Below, in pieces: positions 43,084 to 52,092 of a stretch of 64,000 bases of DNA (position 1 is its first letter; each line of letters opens with the position of its first letter). The stretch lies in assembly GCF_020829625.1 (NCBI RefSeq), contig NZ_JAIVFX010000024.1, positions 1 through 64,000 on the forward strand, in the 5' to 3' direction. Below the pieces are notes generated by a model. That model did not search any database, was not told the origin of the DNA, and saw nothing but the letters and a program-made list of their open reading frames with translations. Source of the stretch: Nostoc sp. XA010. Lineage in GTDB: Bacteria; Cyanobacteriota; Cyanobacteriia; Cyanobacteriales; Nostocaceae. The position numbers and the translations under genes are program-made.

Positions 43084-43953
43084 ATGGCTATTACAACAGC
43101 AGCATCCCGTCTGGGAACAGAAGCTTTTAGTGATAAGGCTCCCCTAGAATTGCGCCCAAATGCAACTAAAGAAGACATAGAGCAAGTAATTACTGCCGTC
43201 TATCGTCAGTTGTTGGGCAACGATTACTTAATGAAATCTGAGCGTCTCACAAGTGCTGAATCTATTCTGCGCGATGGGAAAAGTACAGTACAAGAGTTTG
43301 TGCGTCAAGTAGCTAAATCAGAACTGTACAAATCCAAGTTTTTCTACAACAGTTTTCAAACTCGCGTCATTGAACTGAACTATAAACATTTGTTGGGTCG
43401 CGCTCCCTATGATGAGTCTGAGGTGGTCTATCACTTAGACTTATATCAAACCAAGGGATATGAAGCCGATATTGATTCTTATATTGATTCGGCAGAATAT
43501 CAAAGTAGCTTTGGTGAAAATATTGTGCCTTTCTATCGCGGCTTTGAAACCCAAACCGGTCAGAAAACTGTCGGATTTAGCCGGATATTCCAACTTTATC
43601 GCGGCTATGCCAATAGCGATACCTCCCAACTTAGAGGCAATTCCTCTCGCCTTGCCGTTGAACTAGGTCGCAACAGTGCATCTGTTGTTGTTCCTCCATC
43701 TGGTGGCCCTTCCGGCTTTTCCTACGTTGCTCCTGAAAAAGGTGTTACCCCCAACAGTACTTTCGGTGGTGCAGGAACTTTCGGGCAAGAAGGCAGACTC
43801 TACCGCATTGAAGTGGCAGGCGTTTTTGGAGCTGGGTATCCTAGCACACGCCGGGTCAATCAAGCTGTTATTATACCCTATGAAGGGCTATCTGCTTACT
43901 TCCAGAGAGTGGTAAAACAAGGTGGTAAAATCGCCAGTGTAAAACCACTTTAG
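43084..43953 (+). CDS. cpcC: phycobilisome rod linker polypeptide (CpcC-type), second copy
   Basis: A 289-residue linker with the same two-domain plan as its neighbour: PBS linker (FSDKAPLELRPNATKEDIEQ, ELNYKHLLGRAPYDESEVVY, YRGFETQTGQKTVGFSRIFQ) then CpcD-like tail (GRLYRIEVAG, RVVKQGGKIASV). The start MAITTAASRLGTE is the classic CpcC N-terminus. It is more similar to canonical CpcC than the first copy, so the pair probably serves two rod positions. CpcH/CpcI are names used for such pairs. Confidence 0.92.
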   Translation: MAITTAASRLGTEAFSDKAPLELRPNATKEDIEQVITAVYRQLLGNDYLMKSERLTSAESILRDGKSTVQEFVRQVAKSELYKSKFFYNSFQTRVIELNYKHLLGRAPYDESEVVYHLDLYQTKGYEADIDSYIDSAEYQSSFGENIVPFYRGFETQTGQKTVGFSRIFQLYRGYANSDTSQLRGNSSRLAVELGRNSASVVVPPSGGPSGFSYVAPEKGVTPNSTFGGAGTFGQEGRLYRIEVAGVFGAGYPSTRRVNQAVIIPYEGLSAYFQRVVKQGGKIASVKPL

Positions 43954-44035
43954 TGTCATTGGTCATTAGTCATTGGTCATTAATTTCAGACCAAGGACTA
44001 ATGACAACTTCAATTTATAAATTTGGAATTGATTT

Positions 44036-44299
44036 ATGCTTGGACAAATTAATGGTAGAAATAGTAACCGCTCCTTCCGCTATGAAGTAGTCGGTCTGCG
44101 CCAAAGCGAAGAAACAGAAAAAGTCGCCTATCCGATTCGTTCTAGTGCCAGTGTATTTATCACAGTGCCTGAGAACCGCATGAACCAAGAAATGCAGCGC
44201 ATTACTCGCTTGGGTGGCAAAATAGTCAGCATTCAGCCATTGAACGCTGATACAACACATAGCGAACACAGTCATGAATCCCAGTCTGGAGAACATTAA
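44036..44299 (+). CDS. cpcD: rod-capping linker CpcD
   Basis: An 87-residue small linker made of one CpcD domain: SFRYEVVGLRQSEETEK, IRSSASVFITVPENRMNQEM and RITRLGGKIVSIQPL. It caps the distal end of phycocyanin rods. Slightly longer than usual (about 80) because of a hydrophilic tail. Its last 26 bases overlap the cpcE start, which suggests coupling. Confidence 0.93.
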   Translation: MLGQINGRNSNRSFRYEVVGLRQSEETEKVAYPIRSSASVFITVPENRMNQEMQRITRLGGKIVSIQPLNADTTHSEHSHESQSGEH

Positions 44300-45119
44300 A
44301 GATTTGTCAGTGACAGTTGACAATGCCGACGGTGGATCTTTAACTGTAGAGCAGGCGATCGCTAATCTTGAAAGTGCAGATTTAGGTCTGCGATTTTATG
44401 CTGCCTGGTGGTTGGGCAGGTTTCGTATAAATGAACCAGCTGCGGTTACAGCAGTGATCAAAGCCTTAGAGGATGAAGCCGACAGGACACCAGAAGGCGG
44501 ATATCCTCTGCGGCGAAACGCAGCTAGAGCTTTAGGGAAACTTGGCGATCGCCAGGCAGTATCACCTTTAATTGGGTGTTTAGACTGCTCAGACTTTTAT
44601 GTGCGAGAAGCGGCGGCACAATCCTTAGAGATGCTGGGCGATCCGGTTTGTATTCCGGCGCTAATTAAGTTATTAGCAGTAGGTTTGCAGGGAGAGCAGC
44701 TCATATCAAAGCAGCCTGATTTATCTCAACCCTACGACGCCATCTTAGAAGCCTTGGGAACCTTGAGGGCGACTGAGTTTTCCCCTTTGGTAAAGGCATT
44801 CTTAGAGCATCCGATCGAATTGGTGCAATATTCTGCCACACGAGCCATGTATCAATTAACTCAAGAACCAGTTTATGGAGAGCGGCTGGTACAAGCTCTG
44901 GCGGGAGAAAAATTGCAATTGCGTCGAGCAGTGTTAGCAGATTTGGGAGCGATTGGATATCTACCCGCAGCAGATGCGATCGCACAGACTCTTGCTGAAA
45001 ATAGCCTCAAGCTAATTTCTCTTAAAGGATTACTAGAACATCAAGTAAATCACATAACACCAAACACTTTCTCAGAAGGTGCGATTAAAGTGATGAATTT
45101 GATGGACTCGCTGCTGTAG
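44274..45119 (+). CDS. cpcE: phycocyanobilin lyase alpha chain CpcE
   Basis: A 281-residue HEAT-repeat protein. With CpcF it forms the heterodimeric lyase that attaches phycocyanobilin to CpcA Cys84. Family hallmarks are LRFYAAWWLGRFRINEP, EGGYPLRRNAARALGKLGD, SDFYVREAAAQSLEMLGD and YSATRAMYQLTQEPVYGERL. Length is normal. It overlaps cpcD and is followed by a hairpin before cpcF. Confidence 0.93.
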   Translation: MNPSLENIKDLSVTVDNADGGSLTVEQAIANLESADLGLRFYAAWWLGRFRINEPAAVTAVIKALEDEADRTPEGGYPLRRNAARALGKLGDRQAVSPLIGCLDCSDFYVREAAAQSLEMLGDPVCIPALIKLLAVGLQGEQLISKQPDLSQPYDAILEALGTLRATEFSPLVKAFLEHPIELVQYSATRAMYQLTQEPVYGERLVQALAGEKLQLRRAVLADLGAIGYLPAADAIAQTLAENSLKLISLKGLLEHQVNHITPNTFSEGAIKVMNLMDSLL

Positions 45120-45177
45120 TCATAAATTCTAGATAATCGGTTGTTATTAATACGTTACAACCAAATCTTTACTACAC

Positions 45178-45221
45178 ATAAACCCCCAAGCTAACTGTAA
45201 AATCATGGCTAGGGGGTTTAT
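45178..45221 (+). terminator. hairpin between cpcE and cpcF
   Basis: ATAAACCCCCAAGC pairs with GGCTAGGGGGTTTAT (one mismatch) around a loop of about 15 bases. It stands 69 bp before the cpcF start. Without a T run it may be a weak terminator or processing site that lowers cpcF expression. Confidence 0.5.
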
Positions 45222-45289
45222 GTATGATGCCAATTACGGATAGCTTAGGCTACAATTGGCTGACGACTCATTACTGAGGAAAAATTATT

Positions 45290-46018
45290 ATGAATAACAG
45301 CGATCTGGCCCAAATATTGATCCGTGCTGTAGAAGAAGCAGATTCTTCGGATCGGTTATTAGACGCAGTTCAGGAGCTAGCAGCAGCTGGTATAGAAGAA
45401 GGTGTTCCTACACTAATTGCAGCTTTGGGCTACAACAATCCAGGGGCAGCAGTGGCGGCGGTAGATGGGCTAATTGCGATCGGGGAACCCGCAGTGCAGC
45501 CACTATTGCAACTAATTGATGGCTACAACTATGGTGCTAGAGCCTGGGCTATTCGTGCCTTAGCGGGAATTGGCGATGTCCGGGCGCTCGATACCTTGTT
45601 AGAGGCAGCAAAGAGCGATTTTTCTCTGAGTGTGCGACGGGCAGCTGCTAGGGGATTAGGCACTTTGCGCTGGCAGCAAGTACTGCCTGAGAAACTAGAA
45701 TCTCTTCACACTCAGGTATTAGAGGCGCTATTACTAATTTCTCAAGATCCAGAGTGGGTAGTGCGCTATGCAGCAGTGACAAGTTTAGAAACACTAGCCA
45801 TTGCCATAGCAGTCACTTTACCCGATCAAGCGTCGCGGATTACAAATCAACTTCAGCAAATGCTCAATACAGATGTTGATCTTGGAGTTCGCACCCGTGT
45901 CAAGTTTGCACAGGAAAAAATTCAGCCGCAACACCCGCAACAACATCAAGAAGTCTTTGCACCTAAAATAAAGCTACAAGACACTGAAATAGCTCATCGT
46001 GGCGATAGCAGACGGTAG
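45290..46018 (+). CDS. cpcF: phycocyanobilin lyase beta chain CpcF
   Basis: A 242-residue HEAT-repeat protein, the second half of the CpcE/F lyase. AAVAAVDGLIAIGEPAVQPL, GARAWAIRALAGIGDVRAL and LSVRRAAARGLGTLRW are characteristic, followed by PEWVVRYAAVTSLETLA. About 30 residues longer than usual because of a Gln/His-rich tail (QPQHPQQHQEVF). Last gene of the operon; it meets the HD-domain gene tail to tail with 2 bp between. Confidence 0.9.
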   Translation: MNNSDLAQILIRAVEEADSSDRLLDAVQELAAAGIEEGVPTLIAALGYNNPGAAVAAVDGLIAIGEPAVQPLLQLIDGYNYGARAWAIRALAGIGDVRALDTLLEAAKSDFSLSVRRAAARGLGTLRWQQVLPEKLESLHTQVLEALLLISQDPEWVVRYAAVTSLETLAIAIAVTLPDQASRITNQLQQMLNTDVDLGVRTRVKFAQEKIQPQHPQQHQEVFAPKIKLQDTEIAHRGDSRR

Positions 46019-46020
46019 AA

Positions 46021-46671
46021 CTAATCAGACAATAAAGACTGAATTTCCCCCTGGATATTGCCACGGGCACATGGTTCGGCGAACTCTGACATTAAAGGCG
46101 TAAAGTAGATATGCGATCGCTGTAAAAATCGTTCTAAAACCTGCTGACGACCTGTGATATAATCTGTCTCTGCCATCCAGCCATATTCCTGGCGAATAGC
46201 ATGGGCATATTCTCCATACTGCACTTGGTTAGTAGCCAAAATCGCTAAATCGGCATCAAGTAGAACTTGGCTATCATAGTCATCTACCGCAGCTTGGTGG
46301 TCTTTAGTATTCAGAATGATACGAGTGACAATAGTTATGGTACTTTCTGGAATACCCAAGTTACTCAGCAGATCAAAAGCATAGTCTGCACTTCGTTGTT
46401 CATTATCTTGAGCTTGAGTGTCATACACTACATCATGAAACCAGGCAGCTAGTTGAACAGCAGCTAGATTGTTGGTGTAGCCTTGCAAAATCTGAATTGT
46501 TGTGAAGACGCGATCAATGTGTTTGAGTGTATGGTAGTAGCGACCAGGGGTAGAGTAAGCTGCAATCAAGTCATTAAAAGCTTTCTCAGCCGCTACCTGG
46601 TCAACACCAAAGGGTTGGAGTGTGTGTTGCCAGTTAGAAAATAAGATATGCGTGAGGTTTTCTGTAGGCAT
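46021..46671 (-). CDS. HD superfamily metal-dependent phosphohydrolase
   Basis: A 216-residue HD-domain protein of the COG4339 type. The metal-binding residues are in YYHTLKHIDRV, LAAWFHDVVYD (HD pair) and LDADLAILA. Family members are predicted to hydrolyse phosphate esters; the substrate is unknown. Start ATG 46671 is preferred to an upstream GTG at 46686. The 311 bp upstream contain TTGGTCATTAG-type and GCTCCCCCTG-type repeats. Confidence 0.88.
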   Translation of the reverse strand: MPTENLTHILFSNWQHTLQPFGVDQVAAEKAFNDLIAAYSTPGRYYHTLKHIDRVFTTIQILQGYTNNLAAVQLAAWFHDVVYDTQAQDNEQRSADYAFDLLSNLGIPESTITIVTRIILNTKDHQAAVDDYDSQVLLDADLAILATNQVQYGEYAHAIRQEYGWMAETDYITGRQQVLERFLQRSHIYFTPLMSEFAEPCARGNIQGEIQSLLSD

Positions 46672-46686
46672 AAACGTAGTATTCAC

Positions 46687-46997
46687 ACTCTTAGTATGAC
46701 TGAGCTAATCTCTTGTGCTGCAACATCTGTCTAATCAAGTTAGAAATAGATCAACAAAAGGATAACACTTGTAGGTCATTGAATTGGTCATTGGTCATTA
46801 GTTATTAGTCATTAGTCATTGGGCATTGGGCAGTGGGCATTGGTTATTAATTTTTCTCCTCTGCTCCCCCTGCCTCCCCTGCTCCCCCTGCCTTCCCTCC
46901 CCCACTCCCCACTCCCCACTAGATATATGAAAGCGTCAAAATAGAAGACATAGGCTTTGTACAAAAAGCCTTGCCTTAATTAAGGAGTTTATTATCA
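46687..46997. repeat. repeat-rich intergenic region before putA
   Basis: It contains tandem-like TCATTAG/TCATTGG units (about 46780-46850) and CTCCCCCTGC / CTCCCCA units (about 46857-46920). These are the heptamer-type repeats found between genes in this genome. The last 70 bases hold the putA leader with AAGGAG. Confidence 0.7.
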
Positions 46998-49991
46998 GTG
47001 GTATTACAAGTACAGACAAGCACCTACGAAGCTAAAACCCAAGAAATTGCTAAACGACTTCTAGCAGCAACGCAGGAAAATCGTTCGTTTTTTTCTTCCC
47101 TGCGGGATCAAATGCGCTGGGATGATAAATTATTAGCTTGGGCGATGAGTAATCCTGGGTTGCGGGTGCAACTATTTCGCTTTATAGATACGCTACCTGC
47201 TTTACACAGTAAATCAGAAATTGCCTCACATTTACAAGAATATTTAGGAGATGAGTCTGTAGAATTACCGGCAGCTTTGAAGGGAATGCTAAACTTTGCT
47301 AACCCTGACTCGATGCCAGGACAAGTTGCTGCTACAACCGTTGGTACAGCCGTTGAAACTCTTGCTCATAAATATATTTCTGGGGAAAATATTAAACAAG
47401 TCATCAAAACAGTTGAACGACTGCGAAAAGAGAAAATGGCTTTCACCATCGATTTACTTGGTGAAGCAGTAATTACCGAAGCCGAAGCGCAGTCTTATCT
47501 AGAACGCTATCTAGAATTAATGCAACAATTGGTGGAAGCATCGAAGAATTGGGCAGCTATCCCAGCTATTGATGAGGCTGATGGCGAAGCAATACCAAAA
47601 GTTCAGGTTTCTGTTAAGTTAACAGCGTTTTATTCCCAATTTGACCCATTAGATGCTAAAGGTAGTGAGGAGCGAGTTAGCGATCGCATTCGTATTCTCT
47701 TACGTCGTGCTAAAGAGTTGGGTGCATCTGTCCATTTTGATATGGAACAGTATGCCTATAAAGACATAACTCTTAGCATCCTGAAAAAACTGCTCTTAGA
47801 AGAAGAGTTTCGGCAACGCACAGATGTTGGCATAACGGTTCAGGCATATCTGCGTGATAGCGAGCAAGATACTAAAGAGATAATTTCTTGGTTGAAAGAA
47901 CGTGGCTATCCCTTGACAATCCGCTTGGTAAAAGGCGCATATTGGGATCAGGAAACTATCAAAGCAGCGCAGAAGCATTGGCCACAGCCAGTTTACAACG
48001 ACAAAGCGGCAACTGATGCTAACTTTGAAACCATCACTCAGTTGTTGCTAGAAAATCATCAATATGTGTATTCTGCCATTGGTAGCCATAACGTGCGATC
48101 GCACTCTCGCGCCATTGCCATAGCTGAAAGTTTAAATGTCCCCCGCCGTCGCTTTGAATTACAAGTCCTTTACGGCATGGGTGATAAAGTTGCCAAGGCA
48201 TTGGTTGACAAGGGTTATCGGGTGAGAGTTTACTGTCCTTACGGTGAATTATTACCTGGAATGGCGTATTTAATTCGTCGGTTGTTAGAAAATACAGCTA
48301 ATAGTTCTTTTTTACGGCAAAATCTCGAAAATCGACCGATTGAAGAATTATTAGCGCCACCGCTTGTCAAAGAGGAAAAGAACTCTTTAACTTCTAACTC
48401 CTCACTTCTAACTGCTAACTCTCATTTTCTGGGTGCTGCTGATACCGATTATGCTGAAGAAGAGGTAAGAACAAAGACGATGCAAGCTTTCCAAAGTGTT
48501 CGCCAACAGTTGGGTAAAACTTATTTACCCCTAATTAATGGCGAGTATGTTAATCCGCCGGAATTTGTTGATTCTCTCAATCCTTCTAATTTCAATGAGG
48601 TAGTTGGTAAGGTTGGGTTGATTAGCGTTGAACAAGCAGAACAGGCGATGCAAGCTGCCAAAGCTGCCTTTCCTGGATGGAGAAAAACACCAGCTAAACA
48701 ACGCGCTGATATTTTGCGGAAAGCCGGTGATTTGATGGAACTCCGCCGCGCTGAACTTTCAGCTTGGATAGTTTTGGAAGTTGGGAAACCTGTTAAGGAA
48801 GCTGACGGAGAGGTTTCGGAAGCGATAGATTTCTGTCGGTACTACGCTGATGAGATAGAACGGTTAGATAAAGGTGTGAATTACGACATACCTGGCGAAA
48901 CTAATCATTATATCTACCAACCACGCGGTATTGTTGTAGTAATTTCTCCCTGGAATTTCCCGCTAGCGATCGCTTGCGGAATGACTGTTGCAGCTTTGGT
49001 TTCAGGCAATTGCACTCTCCTAAAACCTGCGGAAACGTCTTCTGTAATTGCAGCAAAACTCACAGAAATCTTGGTAGATGCTGGTTTTCCTAAAGGTGTA
49101 TTTCAATACGTACCTGGCAAGGGTTCGCAAGTCGGCGCTTATTTGGTAAATCATCCAGATACTCATGTAATTGCTTTTACGGGTTCCCAAGAAGTTGGCT
49201 GTAGAATTTACGCAGAGGCGGCAATCTTAAAACCCGGACAAAAGCACATGAAACGGGTGATTGCTGAAATGGGTGGCAAGAATGCCATTATTGTCGATGA
49301 AAGTGCTGATTTAGACCAAGCTGTTGTGGGGGTAGTGCAGTCGGCATTTGGTTACAGTGGACAAAAATGTTCTGCTGCTTCCAGGGTGATTGTGCTGCAA
49401 CCGATTTATGATGCCTTTGTGCAACGCTTGGTAGAAGCGACAAAATCCTTAAACATTGGGGAAGCAGAGTTACCAAGTACACAAGTTGGGCCAGTGATTG
49501 ATGCTAATGCCCACGATCGCATCCGCGAGTATATTGAGAAGGGTAAGGCAGAAGCACAATTAGCATTGGAATTACCAGCACCCGAACAAGGATATTTTAT
49601 CGGGCCTGTGATCTTTAGTGAAGTATCGCCAAATGCGGTAATTTCCCAGGAAGAAATTTTTGGCCCTGTGCTGGCGGTAATTAGAGTCAAAGATTTCCAG
49701 GAAGCGTTAGCAGTTGCCAACGGTACAAACTACGCCTTAACTGGAGGACTTTATTCTAGAACACCTTCGCACATTCAGCAGGCGCAGGCAGAATTTGAAG
49801 TCGGGAATTTGTACATCAACCGTAATATTACCGGAGCGATCGTGGGGCGGCAACCCTTTGGTGGATTCAAACTTTCTGGAGTCGGTTCTAAAGCAGGCGG
49901 ACCTGATTACCTCTTGCAATTCCTCGAACCACGCGCGGTGACAGAAAATATTCAACGCCAAGGTTTTGCACCAATTGAAGGTGCTGAGTAA
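46998..49991 (+). CDS. putA: bifunctional proline dehydrogenase / glutamate semialdehyde dehydrogenase
   Basis: A 997-residue PutA. It oxidises proline to glutamate in two steps. The FAD proline dehydrogenase half (about residues 140-450) has VSVKLTAFYSQFDPLD, LVKGAYWDQE and SHNVRSHSRAIAIA. The NAD aldehyde dehydrogenase half (about 515-985) has SPWNFPLAIACGM, FTGSQEVG, the general base in IAEMGGKNAIIVD, and the catalytic Cys in GYSGQKCSAASR. Between the halves is a short Ser/Asn/Thr-rich stretch (SLTSNSSLLTANS) encoded by TAACTCC-type repeats. The start is GTG 46998. No N-terminal DNA-binding domain. Confidence 0.95.
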   Translation: MVLQVQTSTYEAKTQEIAKRLLAATQENRSFFSSLRDQMRWDDKLLAWAMSNPGLRVQLFRFIDTLPALHSKSEIASHLQEYLGDESVELPAALKGMLNFANPDSMPGQVAATTVGTAVETLAHKYISGENIKQVIKTVERLRKEKMAFTIDLLGEAVITEAEAQSYLERYLELMQQLVEASKNWAAIPAIDEADGEAIPKVQVSVKLTAFYSQFDPLDAKGSEERVSDRIRILLRRAKELGASVHFDMEQYAYKDITLSILKKLLLEEEFRQRTDVGITVQAYLRDSEQDTKEIISWLKERGYPLTIRLVKGAYWDQETIKAAQKHWPQPVYNDKAATDANFETITQLLLENHQYVYSAIGSHNVRSHSRAIAIAESLNVPRRRFELQVLYGMGDKVAKALVDKGYRVRVYCPYGELLPGMAYLIRRLLENTANSSFLRQNLENRPIEELLAPPLVKEEKNSLTSNSSLLTANSHFLGAADTDYAEEEVRTKTMQAFQSVRQQLGKTYLPLINGEYVNPPEFVDSLNPSNFNEVVGKVGLISVEQAEQAMQAAKAAFPGWRKTPAKQRADILRKAGDLMELRRAELSAWIVLEVGKPVKEADGEVSEAIDFCRYYADEIERLDKGVNYDIPGETNHYIYQPRGIVVVISPWNFPLAIACGMTVAALVSGNCTLLKPAETSSVIAAKLTEILVDAGFPKGVFQYVPGKGSQVGAYLVNHPDTHVIAFTGSQEVGCRIYAEAAILKPGQKHMKRVIAEMGGKNAIIVDESADLDQAVVGVVQSAFGYSGQKCSAASRVIVLQPIYDAFVQRLVEATKSLNIGEAELPSTQVGPVIDANAHDRIREYIEKGKAEAQLALELPAPEQGYFIGPVIFSEVSPNAVISQEEIFGPVLAVIRVKDFQEALAVANGTNYALTGGLYSRTPSHIQQAQAEFEVGNLYINRNITGAIVGRQPFGGFKLSGVGSKAGGPDYLLQFLEPRAVTENIQRQGFAPIEGAE

Positions 49992-50150
49992 ACTAATTCA
50001 CAATGATGCTCTCTACGAACGCGAACAGCGTGTCGCAGACAGACGCTAAAAGCGAACGCAATTACGTTTTGTAATGGGGATTTAACCCCGACACAAAACC
50101 TGCTACCTGTCTTGCTGGGGACTTAAACCCCCGCCACTTGTTAAAACTTG

Positions 50151-50173
50151 TAAGGTGGGCATTGCCCACCTTA
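50151..50173. terminator. perfect palindrome between putA and CadD-like gene
   Basis: TAAGGTGGGCATTGCCCACC plus TTA: 11-base arms around one base. It lies between two converging genes and may terminate both. Around it, 49992-50150 has palindromic and CCCCGAC/GGGGATT repeats. Confidence 0.6.
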
Positions 50174-50253
50174 TATTACCCAAGAAGCAATCGTTTTTTG
50201 TGAAACCGATTTTTTAGATTTTGATGAAAAATCTAAATCTAAAATTGGCTTGA

Positions 50254-50964
50254 TTATCTACTAGAATTTTCGCCAATTTCATCGGTACTTTCATTATTTT
50301 TCACCAAAATTATCAAACATAAACAACTAGCAGCTAGCTTTATTAAGTTCAAAGCTCCGCTTTTTAATACAATAAAAGCGCCTAATCCTATAAGAACAAA
50401 AGGTACAATATTATTACCATAGCGAGTCAATACATCGGCTATTACTCTGTAGTTAATTAATTTGTATGCCGCATAACACCAAACTCCTAACAATAGAAAA
50501 AATAAGCCGATAATTATCACAAAAGTCTCTAAATTACTGCTAGCAAATAACGGCACATAGACACTAATATTGTCACTACCATTTGCAACTGTAATCGCTG
50601 CCACGCTGTAAGTTTGAGGAGATAGAAAACTAGTCATGTTTGATGCCTCAGATTCTTCAGTTGTAGCTACAACTTCCTCCAATGCATCTTCTTCCTTATT
50701 GACTAAGCTGCTGATACCTATAGCAATTGGTAGTAAACCAAGTAATCCAATCCAGCTTTTTGATAAAACTAACCCACCAAATAAACCAGAAAGGCTAAGG
50801 ATTAATAAAACTGTAAAACCTAGAAACTGACCAACAACTATATGCCTGCGGCGAAAGGTAGCATTTATTTGAGAAAAAAGCAACAATAAAATGACAATAT
50901 CATCAATGTTAGTGGCAATGAATGCAATTGCCCCAGTAGTAATTGCAGTAACGAACTCGCTCAT
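50254..50964 (-). CDS. CadD-family cadmium resistance transporter, copy 1
   Basis: A 236-residue membrane protein with about six hydrophobic spans. The CadD hallmark IAFIATNIDDIVILLLLFSQ is at the N-terminus, then RRRHIVVGQFLGF, GLLPIAIGI and VANGSDNISVYVPLFAS. CadD-like proteins are linked to cadmium or other cation efflux; specificity is unknown here. An acidic loop (KEEDALEEVVATTEESE) joins the two halves. Divergent from a paralogue 415 bp away. Confidence 0.85.
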   Translation of the reverse strand: MSEFVTAITTGAIAFIATNIDDIVILLLLFSQINATFRRRHIVVGQFLGFTVLLILSLSGLFGGLVLSKSWIGLLGLLPIAIGISSLVNKEEDALEEVVATTEESEASNMTSFLSPQTYSVAAITVANGSDNISVYVPLFASSNLETFVIIIGLFFLLLGVWCYAAYKLINYRVIADVLTRYGNNIVPFVLIGLGAFIVLKSGALNLIKLAASCLCLIILVKNNESTDEIGENSSR

Positions 50965-51379
50965 ATTTTAAGATATACATAGATATGCTTTTATCTTGCA
51001 GCAGGCTACCGCGTTCGCATTGGCAAAGCCTCTCGTAGAGAAGCGTCCCAAACAGAAGAATACAAAGAAATTCAACAACAGATACACACCTTAAATTATC
51101 TGTGTTTATCTGTAATACCAAACACCAAATTTAAATTTTTGCAATAAATCTCGTAAATCGTTGAAATTCCTTGGATAATTACTTTGTCTATTTTAAAGCT
51201 TAGTTGCGCTATAGAACTAATATTTGATTTCTAAAAAAGCTCCGTACAGATCGAAAAGCCTAATTCCTTATTCCCTACTCCCCACTCCCCGCCCACGTAG
51301 ATAATTTCAAAAATTAAATACGATTCCTATAGAAGGTTAATTTGGTATGGTGATAAATCGTAGGTTCTAAAAATCCAGG

Positions 51380-52042
51380 ATGAGTAAGCTAGGGACAGCC
51401 TTCAGTGAAGGGATAATTGCCTTTATCGCCACTAACATAGATGACATCATTATCTTGTTAATATTTTTTTCACAAGTAGATGTTAATTTTCGGCGACGGC
51501 ATATCTTACTCGGTCAATATCTGGGTTTCACAGCCATTATCATCGCTAGCTTACCAGGATTTTTTGGTGGCTTAGTCGTACAGCGAGAATGGATAGGATT
51601 GCTAGGAATGCTACCAATAGCAATTGGAATTCAACAATTAGTATCTAGAAAAGAAGAAACTCCAACAGTTCAGACAGTCAGTAGTGATTTTACACAGTCC
51701 ACACCTAGTAACCCTGTATTGTCTTTTATTTTGAGTATTTTACACCCCCAAACCTATAAAGTAGCGGCAGTAACGATCGCTAATGGTGGTGACAATATTA
51801 GTATATATATCCCTTTGTTCGCTGGTCACGATCTTACCAGCTTGGGAGTCATTCTAAGTATATTTTTTATCATGGTAGGGGTTTGGTGTGCGATCGCTTA
51901 TTTTTTAAGCCGTCAACCTACCATTGCTAATATTTTAAGTCGCTACGGTAAAGCTGTCGTACCTTTTGTGTTGATTGGCTTGGGTCTGTTCATTATGTAT
52001 GAACGAGGTACATTCACTCTACTACCTTGGGTGAGAAGTTAA
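51380..52042 (+). CDS. CadD-family cadmium resistance transporter, copy 2
   Basis: A 220-residue paralogue of the preceding gene: IAFIATNIDDIIILLIFFSQ, FRRRHILLGQYLGF, GLLGMLPIAIGI, ANGGDNISIYIPLFAG and PFVLIGLGLFIMYERG. It has the same membrane layout but a different central loop (KEETPTVQTVSSDFTQS). The two genes are divergent, so they may share a regulatory region. That 415-bp gap includes GCGTTCGC-type repeats and a CTCCCCACTCCCC repeat near 51280. Confidence 0.85.
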   Translation: MSKLGTAFSEGIIAFIATNIDDIIILLIFFSQVDVNFRRRHILLGQYLGFTAIIIASLPGFFGGLVVQREWIGLLGMLPIAIGIQQLVSRKEETPTVQTVSSDFTQSTPSNPVLSFILSILHPQTYKVAAVTIANGGDNISIYIPLFAGHDLTSLGVILSIFFIMVGVWCAIAYFLSRQPTIANILSRYGKAVVPFVLIGLGLFIMYERGTFTLLPWVRS

Positions 52043-52092
52043 TCAATGTTGGATGTTGGATGCTGGATTTGGGATTGAAAATCTAAAATTGG

